From: Candidatus Gastranaerophilales bacterium
GTDB lineage: Bacteria; Cyanobacteriota; Vampirovibrionia; Gastranaerophilales; Gastranaerophilaceae
NCBI GenBank assembly: GCA_947624325.1
Contig: CANQJT010000005.1
Span: 1 to 64,000, forward strand
Length of the DNA stretch: 64,000 bases
Direction: 5' to 3'
Shown here: positions 38,250 through 46,318 of the stretch, piece after piece
Layout of the letters: every line of letters starts with the position of its first letter
Position numbering within the stretch: position 1 is the first letter of the stretch
Notes under the pieces: generated by a model
Seen by the model: the letters and a program-made list of their open reading frames with translations, nothing else
What the model was told of the DNA's origin: nothing
Database searches by the model: none
Made by a program: the position numbers and the translations under genes

Positions 38250-38254
38250 GTAAA
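38237..38254 (-). promoter_or_regulatory. HLR1-like RpaB binding site overlapping the rpaB -10 box
   Basis: On the minus strand TTTACATT-AT-ATTACAAA. The cyanobacterial HLR1 consensus is (G/T)TTACA(T/A)(T/A), two free bases, then the same repeated. The first half matches 8/8 and the second 7/8 (A where G/T is expected). It covers TATAAT, a position from which RpaB would be expected to repress. Confidence 0.6.
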
Positions 38255-38291
38255 CAAAGGTAATATTATTTATATTGAGGATTTCTTAAAA

Positions 38292-39038
38292 ATGACTGAT
38301 AACAATGAAATACAAGAACAAGAATCACATCAAAAAATATTGGTAGCAGACGATGAAGCAAGTATAAGAAGAATACTTGAAGCACGTTTAAGTATGATTG
38401 GATACGAAATTATTACCGCAACAGATGGCGAAGAAGCAATTGCGGCTTTTAATAAACATAATCCTGATTTAATTGTACTGGATGTTATGATGCCAAAAGT
38501 TGACGGCTACGGTGTAGTTAGAGAAATCAGAAGAACCTCTGACGTCCCGATTATTATTCTTACTGCATTAGGTGATGTATCAGAAAGAATTACGGGACTT
38601 GAACTCGGCGCAGATGACTATGTTATTAAACCTTTCAGCCCGAAAGAACTTGAGGCAAGAGTTAAAGCTGTTTTAAGAAGGACAAATACAAAAGAAGTTT
38701 CCGCTCCGACCAGCAAAATAGCTAAAAACGTTATTACAACGGGTAATATAAGAATTGATACCGCAAGAAGACAGGTATTCAGAAAAAATGAAAGAATCAG
38801 ACTTACAGGTATGGAATTCAGCTTACTTGAATTATTGGTTAATAACTCAGGTCAAGCATATTCAAGAAATGAAATTCTGCAGCATGTTTGGTCTTATCCG
38901 CCGGATCACAGAATTGATACAAGAGTTGTTGATGTTCATATATCAAGACTTCGTTCAAAACTTGAAACAGACCCTGCTAACCCCGAATTAATACTTACTG
39001 CTCGCGGTATAGGTTATATGTTCCAAAGAATTTCTTAA
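38292..39038 (+). CDS. rpaB: OmpR-family response regulator, RpaB-like
   Basis: Two-domain DNA-binding regulator of 248 residues. Receiver domain at 14-130: acidic pair Asp20/Asp21, phosphoacceptor Asp64 (VLDVMMPKVDGYGV), Thr91, Lys113. A winged helix follows at about 145-248. The receiver (DDEASIRRILEARLSMIGYE, TALGDVSERITGLELGADDY) is strikingly like cyanobacterial RpaB/Ycf27, which controls high-light genes and is essential there. Since this organism has no visible photosynthesis genes, its targets must differ. It is followed by a strong terminator, so it is monocistronic; the kinase is not adjacent. Confidence 0.9.
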   Translation: MTDNNEIQEQESHQKILVADDEASIRRILEARLSMIGYEIITATDGEEAIAAFNKHNPDLIVLDVMMPKVDGYGVVREIRRTSDVPIIILTALGDVSERITGLELGADDYVIKPFSPKELEARVKAVLRRTNTKEVSAPTSKIAKNVITTGNIRIDTARRQVFRKNERIRLTGMEFSLLELLVNNSGQAYSRNEILQHVWSYPPDHRIDTRVVDVHISRLRSKLETDPANPELILTARGIGYMFQRIS

Positions 39039-39062
39039 TTGAACGAATAAAATAAGAACTTA

Positions 39063-39091
39063 AAAACTACCCTTAAACGGGTAGTTTTTTT
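39063..39091. terminator. Bidirectional terminator between rpaB and the DUF374 gene
   Basis: Ten-bp stem AAAACTACCC/GGGTAGTTTT with a TTAAAC loop; T run on the plus side, A run at the left giving T on the minus strand. Confidence 0.9.
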
Positions 39092-39109
39092 ATTTTGTTT
39101 TTAAACCTT

Positions 39110-39772
39110 TTATAATATGAGGTACTTTTCATAATTTTCTTCTAAATCCTTTTGCAGTCGGTTCATTTCATCTTCAACTTTTTGACACCAGAGCTGAGTT
39201 TGCTCTTTAGTTAATTCATTAGGAATAAAAATAGGATCTCCGTAGAGTGCAACGGTATTACAAGGTCCAAAAGGAGCAATAAATCTATCCCATGTGTTAA
39301 AAGAAAAAAATGTTTTATCCTTAGAATGCCATGCCACAGGAATTATGGGAACACCCGTTATTTTTGCAATGTTAATAATTCCGTCTTTAACTTTACCATT
39401 TGGACCTCTCGGGCCATCAACCATTATTCCGACAGAATTACCTTCATTTAATTTTTCAATTAACTCCATTGATGCAGCGACACCTCGCCTTTTTGATGAG
39501 CCTCTTACACTCATTATATTAAGGCTTTTTGCCGCATTTGCTATTATTTCACCATCATTTGAAGCGCTTATTAACGCATAAAAAGAAGATTTATCTTCTA
39601 CCCCGTATGTTAAACACTGATGGCGATGCCACATTGAAAATATAAACTGCCGTTTAGGATAATTAACATTTTTTATTTTCAATAAGTGCTGTTCCGTTAG
39701 AAAATACCATTTTAATAATTTAGTTAAAATTTTTAATTGAATTTTTTCTTTTAAGCTTCTTTCAAGTGCCAC
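39110..39772 (-). CDS. DUF374 lysophospholipid acyltransferase-like protein
   Basis: A 220-residue membrane-associated acyltransferase-fold protein. Its active-site-like motif is SMWHRHQCL; the EGxR-like segment is MVDGPRGPNGKVKDG; and GVPIIPVAWHS and YGDPIFIP are typical of DUF374. Such proteins are distant LpxL/LpxM relatives and may acylate lipid A-like or other glycolipids. The start is GTG (39772), with GGGAGAG before it. It lies behind the ribosomal rplA terminator, so it is separately transcribed. Confidence 0.88.
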   Translation of the reverse strand: MALERSLKEKIQLKILTKLLKWYFLTEQHLLKIKNVNYPKRQFIFSMWHRHQCLTYGVEDKSSFYALISASNDGEIIANAAKSLNIMSVRGSSKRRGVAASMELIEKLNEGNSVGIMVDGPRGPNGKVKDGIINIAKITGVPIIPVAWHSKDKTFFSFNTWDRFIAPFGPCNTVALYGDPIFIPNELTKEQTQLWCQKVEDEMNRLQKDLEENYEKYLIL

Positions 39773-39783
39773 ACAACTCTCCC

Positions 39784-39821
39784 TAAAAAAATAGAGTATA
39801 TCAAAATTTGATATACTCTAT
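39784..39821 (-). terminator. Terminator of the secE-nusG-rplK-rplA operon
   Basis: Near-perfect 14-15-bp palindrome (39791-39821, with TAGAGTATATCA arms). On the minus strand it is followed by seven T (A run at 39785-39791). Confidence 0.92.
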
Positions 39822-39839
39822 TATAACTTAAAATTTGAA

Positions 39840-40565
39840 TTATTGCATATTTTCTTTTACTTCAGCAGCAACATTCTTTGAATCAAGCTTAATTCCGGGT
39901 CCCATTGTTGTTGTTAAGTAAACGGATTTTAAATATACACCTTTAGAAGATGAAGGTTTTGCTCTTAAAACTGCATCAGCTAATGTAATGTAGTTTTTCA
40001 TTAAATCGTCATAAGAGAATTGAATTTTACCGATTGGTACATGAATCATACCTTGTTTATCGGCTCTGAATTCAACTTTACCTGCTTTAGCATCTTTAAC
40101 TGCTTTAGCAACTTCTAAAGTAACGGTGCCTGTTTTAGGGTTAGGCATTAAACCTTTTGGTCCTAAAACTCTACCTAATTTACCGAGCATACCCATACAA
40201 TCAGGTGTAGCAATTAAGGTATCAAATTCAAACCAGCCGTTAGCTATTTTATCAATAACTTCTTCAGCACCGGCTTCATCTGCACCTGCTTCTTTTGCTT
40301 CAGTTGCTTTTACACCTTTTGCGATAACACATACTCTTACTGTTTTACCAAGACCTGCAGGAAGTACAGTGGTTGAACGAATCTGCTGGTCTGCGTGTTT
40401 AACATCAATACCTAAAGACATATGGCATTCAACTGTTTCGTTAAATTTGCATGTTTCTTTAGATACTTCCTGTAATTTTTTTATTGCTTCTGAAGCACTG
40501 CAAGGCTGAGTAAACCCTTCCATCATTTCAGATATTTTCTTTTGTTTTTTTGTTAATTTTGACAT
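39840..40565 (-). CDS. rplA: 50S ribosomal protein L1
   Basis: L1-stalk protein and, in many bacteria, translational repressor of its own operon. It has 241 residues; [22 protein letters not shown] is split here by normal variation ([18 protein letters not shown]). [29 protein letters not shown] carries the RNA-binding core. AAAGGAG precedes the ATG, immediately after a hairpin (40579-40605) resembling one before rplK. Confidence 0.98.
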   Translation of the reverse strand: MSKLTKKQKKISEMMEGFTQPCSASEAIKKLQEVSKETCKFNETVECHMSLGIDVKHADQQIRSTTVLPAGLGKTVRVCVIAKGVKATEAKEAGADEAGAEEVIDKIANGWFEFDTLIATPDCMGMLGKLGRVLGPKGLMPNPKTGTVTLEVAKAVKDAKAGKVEFRADKQGMIHVPIGKIQFSYDDLMKNYITLADAVLRAKPSSSKGVYLKSVYLTTTMGPGIKLDSKNVAAEVKENMQ

Positions 40566-40578
40566 TTTTTCTCCTTTT

Positions 40579-40605
40579 GTGGTCTTAACGCAAATTTGCT
40601 TCCAC
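40579..40605 (-). promoter_or_regulatory. Hairpin before rplA, candidate L1/L11 regulatory site
   Basis: Minus strand: GTGG-AA-GCA-AATT-TGC-GTTAAGA-CCAC, directly followed by AAAAGGAG. The outer GTGG/CCAC stem, a 2x7 asymmetric internal loop and an inner stem match the arrangement before rplK. Confidence 0.5.
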
Positions 40606-40615
40606 TATTTAGTAA

Positions 40616-41041
40616 TTAATCAGCTACTGTAACACCCATTGCTCTGCAAGAACCTTTAATCATTTCAACAGCAGCATCAAGTGTTGTTGCATTAAGGTCT
40701 TCCATTTTTGTTTTAGCAATTTCTTCAAGTTGAGCTCTTGTAATTTGCCCTACTTTTGTCTTATTAGGTGCTGCACTTCCTTTTGCTAGGTTGATTGCTT
40801 TTTTAATTAACACTGCTGCCGGAGGTGATTTTGTTATGAATGAGAATGATCTGTCTTCATATACATCAATTACAACAGGAATAATGTATCCTGCTTGTGA
40901 CTCTGTTTTAGCATTAAATTGCTTACAGAATTCCATAATGTTTACACCGTGCTGACCTAATGCAGGTCCGACAGGCGGTGAGGGGTTTGCTTTACCCGCT
41001 TGAATTTGTAGTTTAATTTTTCCTACAACTTTCTTTGCCAT
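40616..41041 (-). CDS. rplK: 50S ribosomal protein L11
   Basis: Component of the GTPase-associated centre. It is exactly 141 residues, the family standard. [21 protein letters not shown] and the C-terminal rRNA-binding [21 protein letters not shown] are canonical. AAAGGAG precedes the ATG, just after the 41058-41088 hairpin. rplA begins 50 bp downstream. A GC-rich repeat separates it from nusG. Confidence 0.98.
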   Translation of the reverse strand: MAKKVVGKIKLQIQAGKANPSPPVGPALGQHGVNIMEFCKQFNAKTESQAGYIIPVVIDVYEDRSFSFITKSPPAAVLIKKAINLAKGSAAPNKTKVGQITRAQLEEIAKTKMEDLNATTLDAAVEMIKGSCRAMGVTVAD

Positions 41042-41057
41042 TTTATTTTCTCCTTTC

Positions 41058-41088
41058 GTGGTAATGGCGGAATTTTACTTCCTTCCAC
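41058..41088 (-). promoter_or_regulatory. Hairpin before rplK, candidate L1/L11 regulatory site
   Basis: Minus strand: GTGG-AA-GGAA-GTAAAA-TTCC-GCCATTA-CCAC followed by GAAAGGAG. It has the same outer stem, 2x7 internal loop and position next to the SD as the hairpin before rplA. Confidence 0.5.
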
Positions 41089-41121
41089 AATTTTGTATAT
41101 TTGTTTTGTTTTTCGCCTCTT

Positions 41122-41226
41122 GAAATTCCTGTTCGCGCTCGCCTGTCGTTCCTTCGCTTTCGCTGTCGTCTCTTCGGCTACCGCTACCCTCGGGTTCGCT
41201 TCGCTCCACCCTGCGGAATTTCGCTA
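41122..41226. repeat. GC-rich dispersed repeat ending at the nusG stop codon
   Basis: About 101 bp bounded by GAAATTCC (41122-41129) and GGAATTTC (41215-41222), the same inverted ends as the array at 1-175. It shares interior segments such as CGTTCCTTCGCTTTCGCTGTCG and TCTTCGGCT in diverged form. It is much more GC-rich than its surroundings. As at groL, the edge supplies the TAG stop of the minus-strand gene (nusG). Confidence 0.8.
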
Positions 41227-41919
41227 AATTTTCTGAATTTGTTTATATTCAAGTTCGACAGGTGTTTCACGGCCAAATATTGATACCATTGCTCTTAATT
41301 TAGACTTATCAGGATAAACTTCCGTAATATCACCGATAAATTCTGAGAACGGCCCTGAAATAATTCTGACCTTATCGCCTGCTTTAACATCAAGTTCAAC
41401 TTTTGTAACCTGATTTTGTGTTTTATGGATAATCTTCTTAATTTCGCTGTCTTTTGCAGGAATAGGTCTTTTAGCCGAACCCACAAATTTTGTTACACCA
41501 GCAGTGTGTCTTACAACATACCAAGAATCATCATCCATTATCATTTCTACAAGAACGTAGCCCGGGAAGATTTTTTCTTCTCTGTCTGTCTTTTTCCCGT
41601 CTTTCATTTTTGTAACTGTTTTTTGCGGAACTTCAATTCTGAAGATTTTATCAGCCATATTCATATATTCAATACGTTTTTCAAGGTTAACTTTTACCTT
41701 GTTTTCGTGACCTGAATATGTATGAACAATGTACCATCTTTTCTTTGGCTGTTTAGCTTCTTTAACGGTATCAGATACTTCCTGTTCAACAGATGTTTCA
41801 ACTTCCGCTTTAGTCTTTTCTTTAGCTTTCTTGGTTGGTTTTTCTTTGGCAACTATGCCTTCTTGACCAAGCTCCATATCTGCTAAATGTTCAACTATTT
41901 CTTGATTTTCGTTTGTCAT
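41224..41919 (-). CDS. nusG: Transcription termination/antitermination factor NusG
   Basis: RNA polymerase processivity and Rho/ribosome-coupling factor. The NGN domain starts at about residue 60 (KKRWYIVHTYSGHENKVK) and a KOW motif follows (KAGDKVRIISGPFSEFIG). The C terminus (ETPVELEYKQIQKI) is natural and complete. An N-terminal extension of about 58 Lys/Glu-rich residues makes it 231 aa, longer than the usual 180. AGGA precedes the ATG. It lies in secE-nusG-rplK-rplA; the TAG stop is made by the edge of the GC-rich repeat. Confidence 0.97.
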   Translation of the reverse strand: MTNENQEIVEHLADMELGQEGIVAKEKPTKKAKEKTKAEVETSVEQEVSDTVKEAKQPKKRWYIVHTYSGHENKVKVNLEKRIEYMNMADKIFRIEVPQKTVTKMKDGKKTDREEKIFPGYVLVEMIMDDDSWYVVRHTAGVTKFVGSAKRPIPAKDSEIKKIIHKTQNQVTKVELDVKAGDKVRIISGPFSEFIGDITEVYPDKSKLRAMVSIFGRETPVELEYKQIQKI

Positions 41920-41952
41920 TATTCAAATATTCCTATCTTTACAAATCACTCA

Positions 41953-42141
41953 TTATGCTTTAAGGTTCAAAATATTTATTATTCCTTTGAAAAGGACATC
42001 CAAACCATATGTATATATTGTAAATGCGATAACTATTACAAGAACAACAATAGTTTGAGCTATTACCTGTTTTCTTTCAGGCCAGGTTATTTTGCCCCAT
42101 TCAAGTTTTACACCTTTAAAATATTGTATGACTTTTTCCAT
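41953..42141 (-). CDS. secE: Preprotein translocase subunit SecE
   Basis: Single-helix SecE of 62 residues: an amphipathic part (VKLEWGKITWPERKQVIAQT) then one membrane helix (IVVLVIVIAFTIYTYGLDVLF). It is an essential part of the SecYEG channel. I start at 42141 because AAAGGAAAC stands before that ATG; a longer frame to 42189 would run into the tRNA gene. nusG follows 33 bp after its stop. Confidence 0.95.
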   Translation of the reverse strand: MEKVIQYFKGVKLEWGKITWPERKQVIAQTIVVLVIVIAFTIYTYGLDVLFKGIINILNLKA

Positions 42142-42159
42142 TGTTTCCTTTTTATAATC

Positions 42160-42232
42160 CGCGCCCTGAAGGACTCGAACCCTCGACATCCGGTTTTGGA
42201 GACCGACGTTCTACCAACTGAACTAAGGACGC
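42160..42232 (-). tRNA. tRNA-Trp (CCA anticodon)
   Basis: A 73-nt cloverleaf on the minus strand. Acceptor GCGTCCT pairs with AGGGCGC, with G73 as discriminator; the anticodon arm loop reads CTCCAAA, giving anticodon CCA; the T arm has GGTTCGAGTCC. The 3' CCA is not encoded. It lies between rpmG and secE, the common bacterial rpmG-trnW-secE arrangement, and must be cut from that transcript. Confidence 0.97.
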
Positions 42233-42245
42233 TTTTTATATTTCC

Positions 42246-42413
42246 TTATTTCGTTTCTTTATGTAATACGTGTTTTTGGCAGAACGGACAATATTTATTT
42301 AATTCCATTCTTTCTTTTGAGTTCTTCTTGTTTTTTACTGTTGTGTAGTTTCTTCTTTTGCATTCTTCACAAGCGAGAACTACCATTCTGTCGTTTTTTC
42401 CTTTGATTCCCAT
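42246..42413 (-). CDS. rpmG: 50S ribosomal protein L33
   Basis: A 55-residue zinc-ribbon L33: [18 protein letters not shown] then [10 protein letters not shown], with all four cysteines (two CxxC pairs) present. The N terminus is slightly extended relative to the usual start. AAGGAAG precedes the ATG. It is first gene of the rpmG-trnW-secE-nusG-rplK-rplA unit. Confidence 0.95.
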   Translation of the reverse strand: MGIKGKNDRMVVLACEECKRRNYTTVKNKKNSKERMELNKYCPFCQKHVLHKETK

Positions 42414-42628
42414 TGTGCTTTCTTCCTTATTAAATTATTTCTCTTTACAATAGAAAATTATAGAATATAGCTTTTTTCCATATATTCTATAGCTTTTGTG
42501 TTAAATCACTGTTAATATCATATCTTAAACATATTTTTTTTCAATCATAAATTTACAAATCGCAAAAATATTATTAAATCCCTTATGAAAGAAGATTAAA
42601 AGTTTTTATCAATTGAATTAATTCTCAA

Positions 42629-42656
42629 AAAAGATGAGGTTTTAATTCCCCACTTT
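42629..42656 (-). terminator. Weak terminator-like hairpin after the BaiN-like gene
   Basis: On the minus strand AAAAAAGTGGGG and CCTCATCTTTTTT form an imperfect stem ending in six T, just after the stop of the flavoprotein gene. The 42414-42628 gap holds no other gene that I can see, only a 10-bp AT inverted repeat at 42459-42491. Confidence 0.4.
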
Positions 42657-42657
42657 T

Positions 42658-43836
42658 TTAATTAATATCTTTTGAACTTAAATATGCCCCTGACCAGCAG
42701 TTTTGCAGGTTAAATCCACCCGTAAAACCGTCAATATTAAGCATTTCGCCTATAATATACAGCCCCTTATGAAGTTTTGATTCCATTGTTTTCGGGTTAA
42801 TTTCATCTAAGTCCACTCCCCCTGCAGTTACTATCTCAGAATCTTTTATTCTGCCCTCTGCATGGAGTTTTAGCTCTATAAGTGAATTTATAAGTATTTC
42901 TTTCTCCTGCTTTTTTATTTGTGCAATTTGTTTTATGCCGTCAATATTATTATTTATCAAAATCGCATTTATTAAGCTTTCGGGTGCAAATTTTGAAAAT
43001 ACATTTTTAATTGATTTTTTTGAATTATTTTTTATTTCGTCTTCGATTTCTTCTTTTGTATAAGAGGTTAATTTTAAAGATATTTCAACAGGTAATTGTT
43101 CATATGCGGTTAGTGATGATATTTTAAAAATACAAGGTCCCGTTATAAATTTATGCGCAAAAAGTACATCACCATTACATTTGTGTTTATTAACTTTAAC
43201 TTCGGCATCTTTAATCGTAATCCCTGAGAGTTTATACAAATATTTTTCACTTATATCAAGCGCACAAAGAGCAGGTTTCGGCTCTATAATAGTATGTCCC
43301 ATGTCTTTTGCAAGTTTAAAGCTTTCAGTATTTCCGCCTGCTGAGAGTATAACCGTATCAAACTTATATTGATTACATTCAGTTTTTATAATGTATTGCG
43401 TTCCCTCTTTTTCCAGTTTTAATACTTTTTCTTTTTTTAATTGAAAATTGCAGCATTTTAAATGACTTCTTAAAATTTCAACAGTTTTTTTTGAGCTGTT
43501 CGATTCGGGAAAAACCCTGTTATCACTTTGAACATATGTTTTAATTCCTAAATCTTCAAAGAGTTTTCTTGTATCTTTTTGCGAAAATCTTGAAAAGACA
43601 GAAAGAAGGAATTTTTCGCCCCTCGGGTAATTTTTAACAAACTCTTTTATATCGGGTTCATCATTTGTAATATTACACCTTCCGCCTCCTGTCGGAAGCA
43701 AAGTGGTAAAGGGTTCTTTTATGTCAAAAGCCGTTACTTTATTATAGGGATTTTTAACCAGCATCACGGAAGCTAATCCGCCTGCTGCTCCGCACCCTAT
43801 AACCGCAATCTTTTTATATATCGACTCTTGTTCCAT
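42658..43836 (-). CDS. HI0933/BaiN-like FAD-dependent oxidoreductase
   Basis: Flavoprotein of about 392 residues. The FAD Rossmann motif is VIGCGAAGGLASVML; TGGGRCNITN, RVFPESNSSKKTVEIL, LSAGG and the terminal GEMLNIDGFTGGFNLQ-containing segment are typical of the HI0933 family, which includes the bile acid enzyme BaiN. The true substrate is unknown. I choose the ATG at 43836 (MEQESIYKK); a start at 43851 would only add MTFSY. Either way it overlaps the 3' end of folK, so the two are co-expressed. Confidence 0.9.
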   Translation of the reverse strand: MEQESIYKKIAVIGCGAAGGLASVMLVKNPYNKVTAFDIKEPFTTLLPTGGGRCNITNDEPDIKEFVKNYPRGEKFLLSVFSRFSQKDTRKLFEDLGIKTYVQSDNRVFPESNSSKKTVEILRSHLKCCNFQLKKEKVLKLEKEGTQYIIKTECNQYKFDTVILSAGGNTESFKLAKDMGHTIIEPKPALCALDISEKYLYKLSGITIKDAEVKVNKHKCNGDVLFAHKFITGPCIFKISSLTAYEQLPVEISLKLTSYTKEEIEDEIKNNSKKSIKNVFSKFAPESLINAILINNNIDGIKQIAQIKKQEKEILINSLIELKLHAEGRIKDSEIVTAGGVDLDEINPKTMESKLHKGLYIIGEMLNIDGFTGGFNLQNCWSGAYLSSKDIN

Positions 43837-44320
43837 ATAAGAAAACGTCATCTAATGTTTCTAAGCTTTCATGGAGCTGTAAGAGCGATTTTTTATATTT
43901 AGGATGTTCATAATCAGGGATTAATTCCAATAAAGGAACTATTGCAAATGCTCTTTCGTGCAAATGAGGATGAGGGATTTTTAAATCAGGCTCATCTACC
44001 GTTAAATCGCCATAGAAAAGGATATCTATATCTATTTTTCTTGCCTCATATTCTTTTGAAGAACTTTTTTCTCTGCCCATTTGAATTTCGGTATTTTTGC
44101 ATAAATCAAGCAATTCTCTGGGTGAAAGTTTTGTTTTAACTTCTATAACACCGTTTACAAACCAGTCTAAATCTTTATTTCCCCAAGGTTCTGTTTCGTA
44201 TAAAGCTGAAGTCCTTACGACCGTAACCATTCCGCTCTGAGTCAGCATTTTTACAGCCTGTTGTATATAACCGACTTTATCACCTACATTTGAACCTAAA
44301 CACAAATATGCTACTGCCAT
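43814..44320 (-). CDS. folK: 2-amino-4-hydroxy-6-hydroxymethyldihydropteridine pyrophosphokinase (HPPK)
   Basis: Transfers pyrophosphate to 6-hydroxymethyl-dihydropterin in folate synthesis. LCLGSNVGDKVGYI, YETEPWGNKDLDWFVN and the signature ARKIDIDILFYGD are all present; 168 residues is normal. No folB or folP is adjacent. The downstream flavoprotein gene overlaps its end. It is divergent from ribE. Confidence 0.96.
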   Translation of the reverse strand: MAVAYLCLGSNVGDKVGYIQQAVKMLTQSGMVTVVRTSALYETEPWGNKDLDWFVNGVIEVKTKLSPRELLDLCKNTEIQMGREKSSSKEYEARKIDIDILFYGDLTVDEPDLKIPHPHLHERAFAIVPLLELIPDYEHPKYKKSLLQLHESLETLDDVFLYGTRVDI

Positions 44321-44409
44321 TAGAACTCCTTAACAATATTCTATTATTATTTTTTTTAAATTACAAGAATATTAATTGTTAATTTATAAATTGTAATAAT
44401 AATTAAAAG

Positions 44410-44439
44410 TTGAAACAATACACTTAATATTTGTGATAA
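44410..44439 (+). promoter_or_regulatory. Promoter of ribE-ribBA, probably leaderless
   Basis: TTGAAA (44410-44415), 18-bp spacer, TGATAA (44434-44439), then 9 nt to the ATG at 44449, with no ribosome binding site. There is no space for an FMN riboswitch between promoter and gene. Confidence 0.55.
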
Positions 44440-44448
44440 ACTTAAGTT

Positions 44449-45090
44449 ATGTTTACAGGATTAATTGAAGAACAAGGTGTAATTACGGATATTCGTAAAA
44501 GCACTGAAGGAATGGAATTGACGGTAAAATGCTCTAAAATACTTGACGGTACGGTAAAGGGGTCAAGTATATGTATAAACGGTGCCTGTCAAACTGTTAC
44601 GGAATTGGGAAAAGATTATATAAAAGTACAAGCTTCCAACGAAACTCTTTCTGTTACAAACTACAACGATATGAAAAAAGGCGACATTGTAAACCTTGAA
44701 AGAGCATTAACTTTAAATAAAAGGATAGACGGGCATATTGTATCGGGGCATATTGACTGCGTTGCAGAATTTAACGGTTCAAAAGATGACGGATTTTCAA
44801 AGACCTTTTATTTTAAACTCCCCGAGAATTTTTCAAAATATGTTATATATAAAGGCTCGATAGCAGTAAACGGAGTAAGTTTAACCGTTGCTTCCGTTGA
44901 AAACAATATTTTTTCCGTAGAATTAATACCCTCTACATTAAAAGAAGTTAACCTTACAAACCTAAAAAAAGGCGATAAAGTTAACATTGAAACGGATTTA
45001 TTCGCTAAATACGTTGAAAAAATTTTTAATTCAAAAGATAATAACAGTAAAATAAACTACAATTTTTTAGCTGAGAACGGATTTGTATAA
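44449..45090 (+). CDS. ribE: Riboflavin synthase, alpha subunit
   Basis: Dismutates two lumazine molecules to riboflavin. Two lumazine-binding repeats: MFTGLIEEQGVITDI from residue 1 and HIVSGHIDCVAEF from about residue 100, with CSKILDGTVKGSSICINGACQTV-type segments shared in both. The 213-residue length is normal. ribBA follows at once, its ATG one base after the stop. ribD and ribH are not in the window. Confidence 0.96.
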   Translation: MFTGLIEEQGVITDIRKSTEGMELTVKCSKILDGTVKGSSICINGACQTVTELGKDYIKVQASNETLSVTNYNDMKKGDIVNLERALTLNKRIDGHIVSGHIDCVAEFNGSKDDGFSKTFYFKLPENFSKYVIYKGSIAVNGVSLTVASVENNIFSVELIPSTLKEVNLTNLKKGDKVNIETDLFAKYVEKIFNSKDNNSKINYNFLAENGFV

Positions 45091-45091
45091 T

Positions 45092-46306
45092 ATGGACGAA
45101 ATTAAATTTAATACTATAGAAGAAGCAATTGAAGATTTTAAAAACGGCAAGCCTGTTATCGTTGCCGATGATGAGGACAGGGAAAATGAAGGCGATGTTA
45201 TAATCCCTGCTCAATATGCAAATGCGCAAATTATAAACTTTTTAATTTCTCATTGTAAAGGGGTTCTATGCCTTGCACTGACGAGAGAAAAAGCCGAAAA
45301 ACTCGGCCTATCCGAAATGGTCAGCCATAATACTGACCCAAAAGGCACTGCTTTTACTCAAAGTATTGATGCTGTTAAAAAATACGGTGTGACAACAGGT
45401 GTCAGCGCATTTGACAGGGCCAAAACCATTGAAGTTGCCATCGCAAATGACGCCGTTCCTTCTGATTTATCAAGACCCGGACATGTGTTCCCGTTAATAG
45501 CAAGAGATGGAGGAGTGCTTGAAAGAGTTGGACACACGGAAGCTTCCGTTGATTTATCAAGGCTCGCAGGCTTAACCCCTGCTGCCGTTATTTGCGAAAT
45601 CGTTAATGATGACGGAACTATGGCAAGAAGAGATAATCTTGTTGAATTTTCTAAAAAATATAATCTCAAATTTATTACGGTCGCTCAATTAATTGAATAC
45701 CGATTAAGAAAAGAAATGTTTATGAAACGAGAAGCCATAGCTGACCTGCCTTCTGATTTCGGCAATTTTAAAGTTTACGGATACATAAACAAATTAACGG
45801 GTGTTGACCAGATTGCAATTGTAAAAGATGACGGCTCGGATAAAATCCCTATGGTGAGAGTTCACTCTGAATGTCTTACAGGCGATGTTTTCCATTCAAA
45901 AAGATGCGACTGCCAAAATCAGCTTGAAACTGCGCTAAAACTGATTGAAGAATACGGGAAAGGCGCACTCGTTTATATAAGAGGTCATGAAGGCAGAGGG
46001 ATAGGGCTTGTTAATAAAATTAAAGCTTATGCGCTTCAAGAACACGGGCAAGATACCGTTCAAGCTAATATTTCTTTAGGTTTTCAGCCCGACCTCAGAA
46101 ACTACGGAACAGGTGCACAAATTCTCCGTGACTTAGGTTATACTAAATTTAAATTGATAACAAACAACCCCACAAAAATAGTCGCCCTTAAAGGCTATGG
46201 ACTTGAAATAGTTGAAAGAGTAGCACTGAAGCCCAATTTAAACAGGTACAACGAAAAATATATGCACACCAAAGTTGATAAAATGGAACATATGATCGAT
46301 TTATAG
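45092..46306 (+). CDS. ribBA: Bifunctional 3,4-DHBP synthase / GTP cyclohydrolase II
   Basis: Fusion enzyme of 404 residues making both riboflavin precursors. The RibB half (about 1-205) has VADDEDRENEGD and the GHTEASVDLSRLAG site. The RibA half (about 210-404) has VRVHSECLTGDVFHSKRCDCQ split by the zinc cysteines, and EGRGIGL with TNNP. I place the start at 45092 directly after the ribE stop; an in-frame TTG at 45083 would overlap ribE. Translational coupling is likely as no strong ribosome binding site is seen. Confidence 0.96.
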   Translation: MDEIKFNTIEEAIEDFKNGKPVIVADDEDRENEGDVIIPAQYANAQIINFLISHCKGVLCLALTREKAEKLGLSEMVSHNTDPKGTAFTQSIDAVKKYGVTTGVSAFDRAKTIEVAIANDAVPSDLSRPGHVFPLIARDGGVLERVGHTEASVDLSRLAGLTPAAVICEIVNDDGTMARRDNLVEFSKKYNLKFITVAQLIEYRLRKEMFMKREAIADLPSDFGNFKVYGYINKLTGVDQIAIVKDDGSDKIPMVRVHSECLTGDVFHSKRCDCQNQLETALKLIEEYGKGALVYIRGHEGRGIGLVNKIKAYALQEHGQDTVQANISLGFQPDLRNYGTGAQILRDLGYTKFKLITNNPTKIVALKGYGLEIVERVALKPNLNRYNEKYMHTKVDKMEHMIDL

Positions 46307-46318
46307 GAAGATTTACTT

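Noticed and set aside
41953-42189. 78-aa form of SecE starting at 42189
   Set aside because: It would overlap the tRNA-Trp gene; the ATG at 42141 has the ribosome binding site.
44321-44448. FMN riboswitch before the riboflavin genes
   Set aside because: The promoter sits 9 nt from the ribE start codon, leaving no space for a leader, and no RFN-type conserved boxes are seen.
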